Assembly: GCA_035279865.1 (NCBI GenBank)
Contig: DATEGY010000060.1
Coordinates: forward strand, 1 to 17,734
Direction: 5' to 3'
Origin: 40CM-2-70-7 sp035279865
GTDB lineage: Bacteria; Gemmatimonadota; Gemmatimonadetes; Gemmatimonadales; GWC2-71-9
Length of the DNA: 17,734 nucleotides
The stretch's first letter is position 1; the number at the start of each line of letters is the position of its first letter. The translations under genes and the position numbers were made by a program. Positions 1-5,958 of this stretch are shown here, one piece after another. Below the pieces are notes generated by a model. That model did no database searches. It was given only the letters and a program-made list of their open reading frames with translations, and was not told the DNA's origin.

Positions 1-166
1 TGATGCGCTCGGCTTCAGCCGCCAACTTGATCTTGTAGCTCGCTACATCCTTCTCCATCCAACTCCTTACGAGGGCTCGCCCCACGAAGGCAACTACCGT
101 CACCACCGCCCCCGATGTCAGGAGGGAGGTTAGGCCAGTAGCGACAACGGTGCCGATGTCCACCAT
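1..166 (-). CDS. membrane-anchored protein, partial (retron-linked putative effector)
   Basis: The reading frame is open from an ATG at 166 to the window edge (55 codons, no stop), so only the N-terminus is visible. The start is one base after the RT stop codon (TGA, T, ATG), and GGGGAG lies just upstream inside the RT gene, which argues for translational coupling. Residues 4-32 are strongly hydrophobic (rich in V, A, T, L) and would form one transmembrane helix. They are followed by a charged amphipathic helix beginning WMEKDVASYKIKLAAEAERI. A single N-terminal anchor followed by a Lys/Glu-rich helix is common in small membrane proteins. Several known retrons use a membrane protein as the toxic effector, so I infer that role from position only. 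The family could not be named because most of the protein is missing. Confidence 0.75.
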   Translation of the reverse strand, partial: MVDIGTVVATGLTSLLTSGAVVTVVAFVGRALVRSWMEKDVASYKIKLAAEAERI

Positions 167-167
167 A

Positions 168-1112
168 TCACTCCCCGCCGTGTGGCGTAACGCCTGCTGC
201 AGCGCCGTCACCTAACAGACGTTCCAAACTCGCCCCGGTACTCGGGCTCAATGACTTCACCCACCCGATCCGACCCACGAGCGACGCCATTTCTTTCCCG
301 GCAAGCACCAGCTCTCCAGAGCGATGCCGCGTGATGATGGCCCGCACACTCTCCACGTATTCGGGTAAGGCATTAGGACGAGAATTCACGACGATGTTGG
401 TAACAGTGTGCTGCTCGCCGGGGCCCCAGTCGTGACGTTTGTCGGGGTTCAATTGGAGCCGGTGGGCGCGCACAATCTTCTCTACAAACGCAGCGAGGTC
501 TGTGGTACGCTCACCGCCCGATAGGAACAGATCGTCGACGTAGCGCGTATAGGTGAGTCCAAGTTGACGAGCCATGCTAACGAGCTTCGCGTCCAGATCC
601 ACCAGCACAAAGTTCAGTAGCGCTGGACTCGTTGGTGCGCCCTGTGGCAGTTGCTGTCCTGCGGTTGTGAGCCGCGCGATGAGCGCCGCGACGTCGTCGC
701 CAAACCCCGCTCGCCGTAAGCCCTCAACCACACGACCAGCGTTGATGCTCGGGAAGCACTTTTGAATATCGAAAACCGACAGGTAGGGGTGTCGCACGTG
801 ACATTGGGCGTTCGTCAACACTGAGAAGCCGGGGGCGCTGTGCACGCAGCTGTCAAAGCGGTGCTCGCGAAGTACCCGCTCGTAGACCCGGGTCTGGACC
901 TCTTTCAGCTCATCGTTAGGGATAGTGAGTTCACGCGGCTTGCCGTCGTCGTCAACAATGCGTTGAACGTGATACAAGGCATCCGCCCGCGCCGCTAGTT
1001 TTCGAAGTGCGGTGACGCGTCTTTCCACGAGTTTCCCCAACTCCTCAACGCTTTGCAGCCCCCGCCTCCGCCTCGCCCCGAAAGAGGTTCGCCTGCTGAG
1101 CCTCGGCGCCAT
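168..1112 (-). CDS. retron-type reverse transcriptase
   Basis: This is an RNA-directed DNA polymerase of the retron class, which copies a structured RNA into multicopy single-stranded DNA. Visible RT motifs (numbered from the ATG at 1112) are FDIQKCFPSI around 114-123 with a catalytic Asp at 115, QGAPTSPALLN at 157-167, and YVDD at 191-194 with the catalytic Asp pair. NAQCH at 101-105 fits the NAxxH motif regarded as diagnostic of retron RTs. The usual VTG of the retron C-terminal region reads VTN (237-239). There is no maturase or endonuclease domain, which argues against a group II intron; the SQ motif typical of diversity-generating retroelements is absent. Length (314 residues) is normal. 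The ATG overlaps the XRE gene by 68 bp and has no clear ribosome-binding site. A GTG at 1028 (codon 29), preceded by GGGGA, would give 286 residues and avoid the overlap. Confidence 0.93.
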   Translation of the reverse strand: MAPRLSRRTSFGARRRRGLQSVEELGKLVERRVTALRKLAARADALYHVQRIVDDDGKPRELTIPNDELKEVQTRVYERVLREHRFDSCVHSAPGFSVLTNAQCHVRHPYLSVFDIQKCFPSINAGRVVEGLRRAGFGDDVAALIARLTTAGQQLPQGAPTSPALLNFVLVDLDAKLVSMARQLGLTYTRYVDDLFLSGGERTTDLAAFVEKIVRAHRLQLNPDKRHDWGPGEQHTVTNIVVNSRPNALPEYVESVRAIITRHRSGELVLAGKEMASLVGRIGWVKSLSPSTGASLERLLGDGAAAGVTPHGGE

Positions 1113-1690
1113 ACACGAGGAGCTGGGCGCGGGCCGCTTCGACGAGATTGCTGAGCGCGGCCTGCAAGCCAGGTTCTTGGGGCGCTACATCTCCGAGCGC
1201 GGCGGCCAGTAGGATGCCGAAAGGAACCTGCAGTTGCTCCGCGATGCGGCGAAGGACTCCCAGGGTGGGCTCGCGTGTGTCGCGCTCGAGGCGTGACATG
1301 AACGATGCCGACACGTCTGCGCGCCTCGCGAGTTCGGCCTGTGACAGACCGCCCGCTAACCGGAAACGTCGAATGGTTGAACCGAGTTGCATATGGAAAA
1401 ATTGGTCGTTGGGTGCGAGAAAAATTGCAGTGGGTCGCCGAAGACCTGAGCATCAATTCGACAATCAGAAAGCCGACTTCAATCATGATGTCCCGCGTCA
1501 CATGCTTGGCTGTCTCACGAGAGAAACCTGCTTGTACCTCTCGCAGTTTGGCTGACGCTACTTCCAGCCGAGCACGGACTGCTTCGGCAACCCCCGGGTC
1601 ACGTGTCGCGTGCTGTTTCGCCTCATCCGCGAGAAGCTCGATCGCTTCTGAGATTTGCAGCTGCGCGACCCCCAGGGGGTCCAGACACAT
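995..1690 (-). CDS. small helical protein heading the retron operon; 3' half probably not the true frame
   Basis: The ATG at 1690 has one of the best ribosome-binding sites in the window (AAGGAGGTGA, about six bases upstream). The first 80-85 residues look like a genuine charged helical protein (starting MCLDPLGVAQLQISEAIELL, then alternating acid/base helices up to VGFLIVELML). After about position 1430 the frame becomes Arg/Ser/His-rich, low-quality sequence that merely shadows the XRE gene on the same strand, overlapping all of it. Either the protein is really this long, or a single-base frameshift near 1430-1460 hides the true end. One alternative frame would stop with TAG at 1358-1356, giving a modest overlap with the XRE start. 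I do not recognise the family. Position makes it the first gene of the retron operon. Confidence applies to the N-terminal part only. Confidence 0.5.
   Translation of the reverse strand: MCLDPLGVAQLQISEAIELLADEAKQHATRDPGVAEAVRARLEVASAKLREVQAGFSRETAKHVTRDIMIEVGFLIVELMLRSSATHCNFSRTQRPIFPYATRFNHSTFPVSGRSVTGRTREARRRVGIVHVTPRARHTRAHPGSPSPHRGATAGSFRHPTGRRARRCSAPRTWLAGRAQQSRRSGPRPAPRVWRRGSAGEPLSGRGGGGGCKALRSWGNSWKDASPHFEN
1045..1392 (-). CDS. XRE-family helix-turn-helix DNA-binding protein
   Basis: This 115-residue protein has a classic Cro/CI-type HTH at residues 6-60: the region beginning LGSTIRRFRLAGGLSQAELA, then the recognition segment VSASFMSRLERDTREPTL, then LRRIAEQLQVP. The C-terminal half is an alanine-rich helical tail with no recognised domain. 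It lies directly upstream of the retron RT in the same direction and its 3' end overlaps the long form of the RT gene, so the two are co-transcribed. HTH proteins are reported as the accessory gene of one retron class (type VI, as I recall the published scheme). It could be a repressor of the operon, an antitoxin-like partner, or part of the effector complex. The ATG at 1392 lacks an obvious Shine-Dalgarno sequence, so it may depend on translation of the upstream ORF. Confidence 0.9.
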   Translation of the reverse strand: MQLGSTIRRFRLAGGLSQAELARRADVSASFMSRLERDTREPTLGVLRRIAEQLQVPFGILLAAALGDVAPQEPGLQAALSNLVEAARAQLLVYGAEAQQANLFRGEAEAGAAKR

Positions 1691-2333
1691 AGCCCTTCAC
1701 CTCCTTCCATTTTTGACATTGTTGACCTGCTCCCAGCCCCGGGATGGGGCGGGCTCTGCAATTGATGAGACCGGTGTTGATGCGTCCCAGCGACCGTGAC
1801 CTGACGCGTCCGCGTCCGGGTCAACGCTGGGCCCTTTTCAGTGTGTCGCCAGCGACGTGGCTACGGCCCACGCCCGTCGAATTGGAAACTCAACCACTAG
1901 CGTCAACACGCCGACAACCATCGTGTCGAGTCGTATCGCGCCACACTGTGAGGGGAATGCGGCCCCGCTCCTCCGTTCTAGTCTGACGTGACCGTGTAGC
2001 GTCACGTCGTATCCAGCGGAGGGTCGAACCCGCAGGGCTCGTTACCGAGCCAAGTGGAAAGAGGCACAAAAGACCCCGAGGAGTTGTCAAAGAGCGTCGC
2101 CCACGGACCAATGGGACATCCGTGAGGTCGAACGGAATTAAGCCGACCTGTGACCTCAAGTCAAGGGGCGAGGCCACCACGACACAGAAGTGGGCCACTT
2201 CGGAATCTGAACTCATTGCCGCATAAGGACATCAGCTACTCCCCGCTATCGCCGCGCCCCGCCCCAGGTCCGAACGGCCCCACAGCTGACCCTCCCACGG
2301 CCAGCCCATCCGCCTCGACCCAGACCAAGGCTA
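1691..2333. other. 643-bp non-coding, hairpin-rich region upstream of the retron operon
   Basis: No convincing gene is present. Besides the candidate RNA (1720-1908) there is a perfect 8-bp inverted repeat GACGTGAC/GTCACGTC at 1985-1992 and 2001-2008 with an 8-nt loop, and a GGCTCG-TTAC-CGAGCC hairpin at 2036-2051. A GGGG/CCCC stem lies near 1950-1965. These could extend the structured RNA or form operators or terminators between the small-protein genes ending at 2334 and the retron operon. I saw no confident sigma-70 promoter on the minus strand, although the retron must be transcribed from here. From about 2060 to 2333 I see nothing I can interpret beyond a short palindrome (AAGTGGGCCACTT, near 2189-2201). 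Confidence 0.5.
1720..1908 (-). ncRNA. candidate retron msr-msd RNA
   Basis: Immediately upstream of the retron operon the minus strand can fold extensively. A 46-nt hairpin at 1831-1786 has a perfect outer stem CCCAGCG/CGCTGGG and an inner TGACC/GGTCA. A second hairpin at 1753-1732 pairs CCCGCCCC with GGGGCTGGG with one bulge. CGTGG/CCACG forms a further stem near 1875-1855. The region is bounded by complementary heptamers, TGTTGAC at 1908-1902 and GTCAACA at 1726-1720, which could serve as the a1/a2 stem that brackets retron RNAs; their 189-nt span is within the normal range. Weak points: seven base pairs is short for a1/a2, the branching guanosine is not identified, and two protein genes lie between this RNA and the RT. 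It could instead be a structured 5' leader. Confidence 0.35.
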
Positions 2334-2531
2334 TTAGCACTCGGGGCATCCTCGCCTCCGTTCGATAGGCACCGGCTTCCCGGCCACGATGCGGTGACCG
2401 GGGGGCACAGGTGGGAGGTTCACGCCGCGTCGCACGAGCTTCCGGTGCGTGGCCAGAAAGCGCGCGCGACCGCGGCGGGTGGCCTTCAACATCGACGCCA
2501 CCAGGAGGTCAAAGCGGGTGGCGTAGGTCAT
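2334..2531 (-). CDS. small basic protein of unknown function
   Basis: This 65-residue, Arg-rich protein starts at an ATG at 2531 with a strong ribosome-binding site (AAGGAGGT about six bases upstream), which is the main reason to call it. The sequence begins MTYATRFDLLVASMLKATRR, has a proline-rich middle (NLPPVPPGHRIV) and ends in GCPEC. There is no recognised domain; the terminal Cys pair alone is too little to call a metal site. It is the last of three small genes on this strand (36 nt after the preceding stop) and is followed by a long non-coding gap. The type is common among phage and genomic-island accessory genes. Confidence 0.7.
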   Translation of the reverse strand: MTYATRFDLLVASMLKATRRGRARFLATHRKLVRRGVNLPPVPPGHRIVAGKPVPIERRRGCPEC

Positions 2532-2567
2532 GGACTACCTCCTTTCGCGTGAGGGCTGGCGGGGGGC

Positions 2568-2828
2568 TCAGGCGACGCGGGCTTGGGGCTCCTCCTTGGC
2601 TGACTTGGCACCCTTCACCGGCATCCGCTGGGCCGGCGACTTGATCTTCTTCCCCAACAACTTCTCGAACGCCGGTTGCAGTACCGCCGCCCGGATGTGG
2701 GTCTTGCCCTTTACATCCCACAGAGACAGGCCGCCGCCCATCCACAGCTTGAACGCGGACTTGATAGCGGCATCGGTCGGCTGACCCTTGGGGGTCTCGG
2801 ACGCGGTCGGCTTCTTGGACTTGGACAT
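2568..2828 (-). CDS. small lysine-rich hypothetical protein
   Basis: Length is 86 residues from the ATG at 2828, chosen because AGGAG lies nine to ten bases upstream; the same frame is open further but without an RBS. The N- and C-termini are Lys/Ala/Pro-rich and probably disordered. The middle (DAAIKSAFKLWMGGGLSLWD, then a segment ending LQPAFEKLLGKKIKSP) looks folded with two helices around a Gly-rich turn. It is not recognised. The basic ends suggest nucleic-acid contact, but that is inference. It lies 32 nt downstream of the 2861-3205 gene and 36 nt upstream of the 2334-2531 gene, so the three form a likely operon. Confidence 0.75.
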   Translation of the reverse strand: MSKSKKPTASETPKGQPTDAAIKSAFKLWMGGGLSLWDVKGKTHIRAAVLQPAFEKLLGKKIKSPAQRMPVKGAKSAKEEPQARVA

Positions 2829-2860
2829 GGTGAATCTCCTGTGATGGGGTGAACAGCGAC

Positions 2861-3205
2861 CTACGGGTGATCCAACGCGAACAGGGCGCGCAGCAGCCGC
2901 CCGATAGCGGCAGGTACTTCCGGCAAGACGTCCCACGCCAGCTCCGCTTCCAGCAGCGTGAGGATGGCCTTCTCGAGATGGGCGACGGCGAAATGCGCCG
3001 GGGCGTGATGCTCCACCATCGTCAGCGCCGCGTGGGCGCGCCGCTCGGCGCGACTGATCTCCGGATGGAAGGCGGGGACAAACGGGTGGGCTTCACTCAG
3101 CAGCGACAGCAACATCAGGGCATTCCGGATATGCTGCGTCGCACTCTCGGCCACGGGGACCACCGTGCCGAGGGTGATGGGCAACCGTCGCCCAAGCGCG
3201 GTCAT
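2861..3205 (-). CDS. helical hypothetical protein
   Basis: This 114-residue protein starts at an ATG at 3205 preceded by AAAGGAGC. It is rich in Ala, Leu, His and Glu and looks fully alpha-helical (for example RNALMLLSLLSEAHP and FAVAHLEKAILTLLEAELAW). No transmembrane run is long enough to call and no known domain is recognised. It is first of the three-gene set ending at 2334. The 118-nt stretch upstream contains a strong hairpin (3268-3309) that separates it from whatever lies further right, so it probably has its own promoter there or depends on read-through. Confidence 0.75.
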   Translation of the reverse strand: MTALGRRLPITLGTVVPVAESATQHIRNALMLLSLLSEAHPFVPAFHPEISRAERRAHAALTMVEHHAPAHFAVAHLEKAILTLLEAELAWDVLPEVPAAIGRLLRALFALDHP

Positions 3206-3267
3206 GATGTTCGGTGCTCCTTTCGATGAGGGGACTGGGCTGCCGTCGTCAGGTCGTTCGAGCCCAG

Positions 3268-3309
3268 CGAAACGACGACGGGCGCCCCGGCATCGAGGCG
3301 CCCGTTTCG
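3268..3309. terminator. strong hairpin, possible terminator
   Basis: A perfect 9-bp inverted repeat, ACGGGCGCC at 3278-3286 and GGCGCCCGT at 3297-3305, encloses a 10-nt loop. Outside it CGAAACG (3268-3274) can pair with CGTTTCG (3303-3309), partly competing with the inner stem. On the minus strand it lies about 15 nt after the stop of the weak ORF 3324-3704 and about 60 nt before the gene starting at 3205. The T tract is poor on both strands, so a factor-independent terminator is plausible but not certain. A second hairpin, GCCGGG/CCCGGC, lies just to the right near 3316-3334. Confidence 0.45.
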
Positions 3310-3323
3310 GCTTGTGCCGGGTG

Positions 3324-3704
3324 TCACGCCCGGCTCCGCATGTGATGACCCGCGCCGACGGACGACGTCTGCGGCGCTGACTGCCCCTCGGCGGTCGGTG
3401 CGCTGCGCCCTGCGGTCGTCGCTTGGACGTTGGGATCGGGCATACCGGTCGGCGTAGCGACCCAGCGGTCGCCGTGCGCCGTCGTGCATTCGGTAGAGGC
3501 CTCGCCACCGGACAGGTGCAGCCCCGTTCCCACGCCCCGGTTACTGGCGTGAGCGATTGGCTCGTCGCGGTGGTGCGATGCGGAGGTGTCTCTGAGCGGA
3601 TGGTGGTGGCGGCGTACCCTAACGGTTGAGCCGCTCGCGCCCGGTGGTTGTTCCGTGGCGGCCCGCCGCCCCGGCTCCACTTTGTAGTGGCGAATACTCT
3701 GCAC
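3324..3704 (-). CDS. doubtful hypothetical ORF
   Basis: A 126-codon frame with a GTG start at 3704 and no visible ribosome-binding site. The composition is Thr/Ser/Ala/His/Arg-rich and looks disordered. Third codon positions are GC-biased in its 3' half, which is the only positive sign of coding. There are no recognisable motifs. It sits in an otherwise empty 700-bp gap and is followed on its own strand by a strong hairpin. It may be a rapidly evolving small protein, a shorter gene starting at an internal GTG, or simply non-coding DNA that happens to stay open at high GC. Confidence 0.25.
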   Translation of the reverse strand: MQSIRHYKVEPGRRAATEQPPGASGSTVRVRRHHHPLRDTSASHHRDEPIAHASNRGVGTGLHLSGGEASTECTTAHGDRWVATPTGMPDPNVQATTAGRSAPTAEGQSAPQTSSVGAGHHMRSRA

Positions 3705-3909
3705 TGCAAAGTCAAAGCTAGGGCCGGGGGATGTGGTCGCAACTCTTTATTGACATTCGAGTTAGGCGGAAAGCGGTAGGTACTGCGAGGAGGTCCAGCG
3801 GCGGGCCGCTGGGGGCGGTTGAAGCGACGGGGGCCCAGCTGGGGCGGCCCCCACTCTAGGCGGTCCAGGCGGGGCGTTTAGGTCGGGTTGGCCTCTAGGG
3901 GCAACCGCC
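3705..3909. other. G-rich non-coding stretch with two compact hairpins
   Basis: Directly downstream of the gene ending at 3910 (minus strand) are two inverted repeats: GGGGGCC/GGCCCCC at 3829-3835 and 3846-3852, and CCAGCGGC/GCCGCTGG at 3795-3802 and 3805-3812. They are the best candidates for the transcription terminator of the eight-gene cluster, although neither is followed by a T run. A short CCACT-TTGT-AGTGG hairpin lies near 3677-3690, and ACTTTG/CAAAGT bracket a 22-nt interval near it. No gene is supported. Confidence 0.4.
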
Positions 3910-4134
3910 CTACCGGGAGGCTGGGATACGCGGGCGGTTCTCGCGCGTTACGACTGTGGGCGGTGGGACGTTCGCGCGGGGGCGCGGGGGCACATAGCGG
4001 CGACGGGCGCCGCAGGAGATGCAGACCCAGACCTTTCGGCCATCGAGGTCACGGGCGAGAAACGCCTTGCCGCCGCACGGGCAGCCGCGCCACCGCCCCA
4101 GCCCGATGCCGTGCGCCCGGTCGAAGGGATTCAC
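3910..4134 (-). CDS. zinc-ribbon protein
   Basis: This 74-residue protein starts at a GTG at 4134 that overlaps the stop of the upstream gene (GTGA), with a GGAG about ten bases before it. One Cys pair (CPCGG, residues 18-22) and another (CISCG, 38-42), spaced about 20 residues apart, give the CxC...CxxC pattern of a small zinc ribbon, with FLARDLDGRKVWVC between. The tail is Pro/Arg-rich. It is the last gene of the eight-gene cluster. It may bind nucleic acid or another protein, but the sequence gives no specific role. Its neighbour is also a zinc ribbon, though the two are not obviously the same family. Confidence 0.7.
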   Translation of the reverse strand: MNPFDRAHGIGLGRWRGCPCGGKAFLARDLDGRKVWVCISCGARRRYVPPRPRANVPPPTVVTRENRPRIPASR

Positions 4135-4343
4135 GCGGCGCGCTCCGGTTCGAACGTCACGCCCTGCCACGGCCACGACCGAATGTGCCCGCAGCCCGAG
4201 CACCGGAGCCGGCGGATGCCGTCGCGCTCGCGCACGATGGCCCGCCAGATGGTGCCGTGACATTCGCGGCATTGGGCCGCGCGATACCGCCCCGGTTCTT
4301 CCCGACACCGGTCCCCATCCCGGTCGAGATGGACGGTGCTCAT
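4131..4343 (-). CDS. zinc-ribbon protein
   Basis: This 70-residue protein starts at an ATG at 4343 that overlaps the preceding stop (ATGA), with GAGGT upstream. CRECHG (residues 25-30) and CSGCGH (residues 48-53) form a CxxC...CxxC zinc-ribbon frame of about 25 residues, containing TIWRAIVRERDGIRRLRC. The fold resembles the small ribbons found in phage and plasmid accessory genes. Function is not recognisable. Tight coupling on both sides (ATGA before, GTGA after) shows co-translation within the cluster. Confidence 0.75.
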   Translation of the reverse strand: MSTVHLDRDGDRCREEPGRYRAAQCRECHGTIWRAIVRERDGIRRLRCSGCGHIRSWPWQGVTFEPERAA

Positions 4344-4510
4344 AGCACACCGACCTCGGCGTCAGGATCAGACCCCAGCAACCCGAGATTGCGCTGGGTG
4401 CCTGGGGGCAGGTGGCGCGTCCCGAACGTCGGTACCGGCGCGGGTCGGGCGTCGGGATGCCGGATGGCGGATTTGAAGTTCTCGTCCAGCGCGGTGTGCT
4501 GCTCGTCCAT
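4340..4510 (-). CDS. small hypothetical protein
   Basis: A 56-residue acidic/proline-rich protein, beginning MDEQHTALDENFKSAIRHPD. The ATG at 4510 shares its A with the stop of the upstream 320-residue gene (TAATG) and has GGGAGG about five bases upstream. The last codons run into the next gene as ATGA. No domain is visible. Both overlaps and the RBS make it a real gene despite its size. An internal segment (PPGTQRNLGLLGSDPD) suggests a short linear peptide rather than a folded domain. Confidence 0.7.
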   Translation of the reverse strand: MDEQHTALDENFKSAIRHPDARPAPVPTFGTRHLPPGTQRNLGLLGSDPDAEVGVL

Positions 4511-5472
4511 TAGTCCTCCCGCTTCTGGCGCGCGAGTCGGGCGGCTTCGGCCTGGGCCCGTTGTTCCGGAGTCAGGTGCGCCCGGCGCAAGGTGCCCTTC
4601 CCCGTTGGCGTGAATTTTCCGGAGGGGTCGCGCGGCGCGTCCACGGGTGGCGGCTGCTTGAACGTCCACCCGGGCTGATTCGCGAGATACCGCTGCGCTT
4701 CCCCGTTCGGATGCTGGGCCAACTCCGTCAGGCGGTCGAGCTCGTACTGGAGCCGCTGAATGCGCTGCATCCGCGCGGCCGACGTCACCGACTGCCAGGT
4801 GCGCGACACAGCTTCGACGTGGGCAATCAGGCCGTGGACTTCGGCCAGGGCATTCCGGTACTTGGGCTCCCCTTCGAGTCCCCGGAGATACGGCAGGATG
4901 GCGACGGCCCGACTCAGATCCTTCGCCGCCACCGCCTCACCCACCCACCGCGCGACTTCGGCCAGGGCCGGACCCGGGGCCAGGATGGCGACGTTGTACG
5001 CCAACGTGGTCGCGGCTTCGCGATGCTCGTCCGTCACGCCGGGGCGGGCCCGGGCGATTTGTTCCGCCGTCTTGGTTTCGAGCGTCCGCAATTCCTCGCG
5101 CAGCGGAGCCACGACGGCTTGAATGGCGGCCTGTCGATTCTTCCCGATGAGGGCGGCCTCCTGCTGGAAACCGAATTCGGTGAGCGTCGGCGTCGGACTG
5201 TGCCGGGCCGCGTAGGCGGTACTGAATTGCGCGTCGAACGCGCTCAGCGCGGGCTCGAGATCACGGCGGGCGCGGTACTTGATGCCGTCCAGTCCGTGGT
5301 CGGGCGCCGCGAGGGCCTTACCGGCCTGCTCCTGTTGTTCGCGCGTGTAGATGTTGACGATGCTGGTGAGGTTGGCGACGTAGTCCGGCTCGTCGTACTG
5401 CTGGGCGACGGCGGCGAGATAGGTCCCGTCGAGCAACGGCTCGGGCGGGAGCGTGACTTCGGGGGTGGGCAT
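4510..5472 (-). CDS. long helical protein of unknown function
   Basis: A 320-residue protein from an ATG at 5472 with AAGGAG seven bases upstream. It is almost entirely alpha-helical and Ala/Glu/Arg-rich, with predicted long helices through residues 90-260 (for example REELRTLETKTAEQIARARP and MQRIQRLQYELDRLTELAQH), so a rod-like or coiled-coil structure is likely. The C-terminus (SGKFTPTGKGTLRRAHLTPE) is basic. There is no signal peptide, transmembrane segment or enzymatic motif. It is the largest gene in the cluster and could be structural, scaffold-like or DNA-organising; nothing in the sequence decides between these. Upstream lies a 63-nt gap, the largest within the cluster. Confidence 0.8.
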   Translation of the reverse strand: MPTPEVTLPPEPLLDGTYLAAVAQQYDEPDYVANLTSIVNIYTREQQEQAGKALAAPDHGLDGIKYRARRDLEPALSAFDAQFSTAYAARHSPTPTLTEFGFQQEAALIGKNRQAAIQAVVAPLREELRTLETKTAEQIARARPGVTDEHREAATTLAYNVAILAPGPALAEVARWVGEAVAAKDLSRAVAILPYLRGLEGEPKYRNALAEVHGLIAHVEAVSRTWQSVTSAARMQRIQRLQYELDRLTELAQHPNGEAQRYLANQPGWTFKQPPPVDAPRDPSGKFTPTGKGTLRRAHLTPEQRAQAEAARLARQKRED

Positions 5473-5535
5473 TGGCGACTCCTTTAGTTGTGGTCCGGCA
5501 GGCCCCGCCCGACCGTGGTCGAGCGGGGGCGGTAC

Positions 5536-5748
5536 TTAGCGACCGATGAACGGCGACTGACTCGCCGCGGCGTCCCCGGCGGCGCGCTGGGCATCGGTGT
5601 TCACGGGTGCGGGGACCGACAGCTGCACTTGCAACGCGCGCTGCGCGTCGAGCGTGGCGCGGGCGGCGTCGGGCGTGGCGTGGGGATTGGGCGTATCCGT
5701 CCGGCGCAGGACCGGGGACGCATCGACGTGACTCTGATGGTCGTACAT
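5536..5748 (-). CDS. small hypothetical protein
   Basis: A 70-residue protein from an ATG at 5748 with AAGGAG seven bases before it; it follows the upstream stop by three bases. The sequence is Ala/Asp/Pro/Gln-rich (MYDHQSHVDASPVLRR, then DAARATLDAQRALQVQLSVP) with one probable helix and disordered ends. Its middle (TPDAARATLDAQRALQVQLS) hints at a helical peptide. No family is recognised. Ordering and RBS support it as part of the eight-gene cluster. Confidence 0.65.
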   Translation of the reverse strand: MYDHQSHVDASPVLRRTDTPNPHATPDAARATLDAQRALQVQLSVPAPVNTDAQRAAGDAAASQSPFIGR

Positions 5749-5751
5749 GAG

Positions 5752-5910
5752 TTACTCCTTGGCCCAATCCAGAATGGCATTGGCGAGTTCGAGGGCAGCG
5801 TCTTTGTCGAGTCCGACGCCGACGCTGACGATGTGCAGCCCGGTGGGGGCACTGGCGGGGGCAACGACTTTCCAGCCGTGGCCCTCATAGATGAGGGTAT
5901 CGGTGGTCAT
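5752..5910 (-). CDS. small hypothetical protein
   Basis: A 52-residue protein from an ATG at 5910 (the frame is also open from a TTG at 5952, which would add 14 residues). It reads like a compact alpha/beta fold: MTTDTLIYEGHGWKVVAPAS gives two strands, then HIVSVGVGL, then the helix DKDAALELANAILDWAKE. The mixed pattern and the clean C-terminal helix suggest a folded small domain rather than noise. No family is recognised. The gene ends three bases before the next one starts. RBS support is weak (GAAAG). Confidence 0.65.
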   Translation of the reverse strand: MTTDTLIYEGHGWKVVAPASAPTGLHIVSVGVGLDKDAALELANAILDWAKE

Positions 5911-5958
5911 GAGTGCTTTCGTATGAAGGGGGATGAGGACAACGGAGCCCAACTTAAG

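Noticed and set aside
168..1112. RT as part of a diversity-generating retroelement or group II intron
   Set aside because: It has QGAPTSP and not the DGR-type SQ motif, no template/variable repeat pair was seen, and it has no maturase or intron RNA features; NAxxH favours a retron.
2018..2051. tRNA-like T-arm (GGGTCGAACCC) with an adjacent hairpin
   Set aside because: No acceptor, D or anticodon arm can be built around it; probably chance or part of the structured upstream region.
4561..5487. 308-codon plus-strand ORF over the 320-residue helical gene
   Set aside because: Composition is that of an antisense shadow; the minus-strand gene has an RBS and coupled neighbours.
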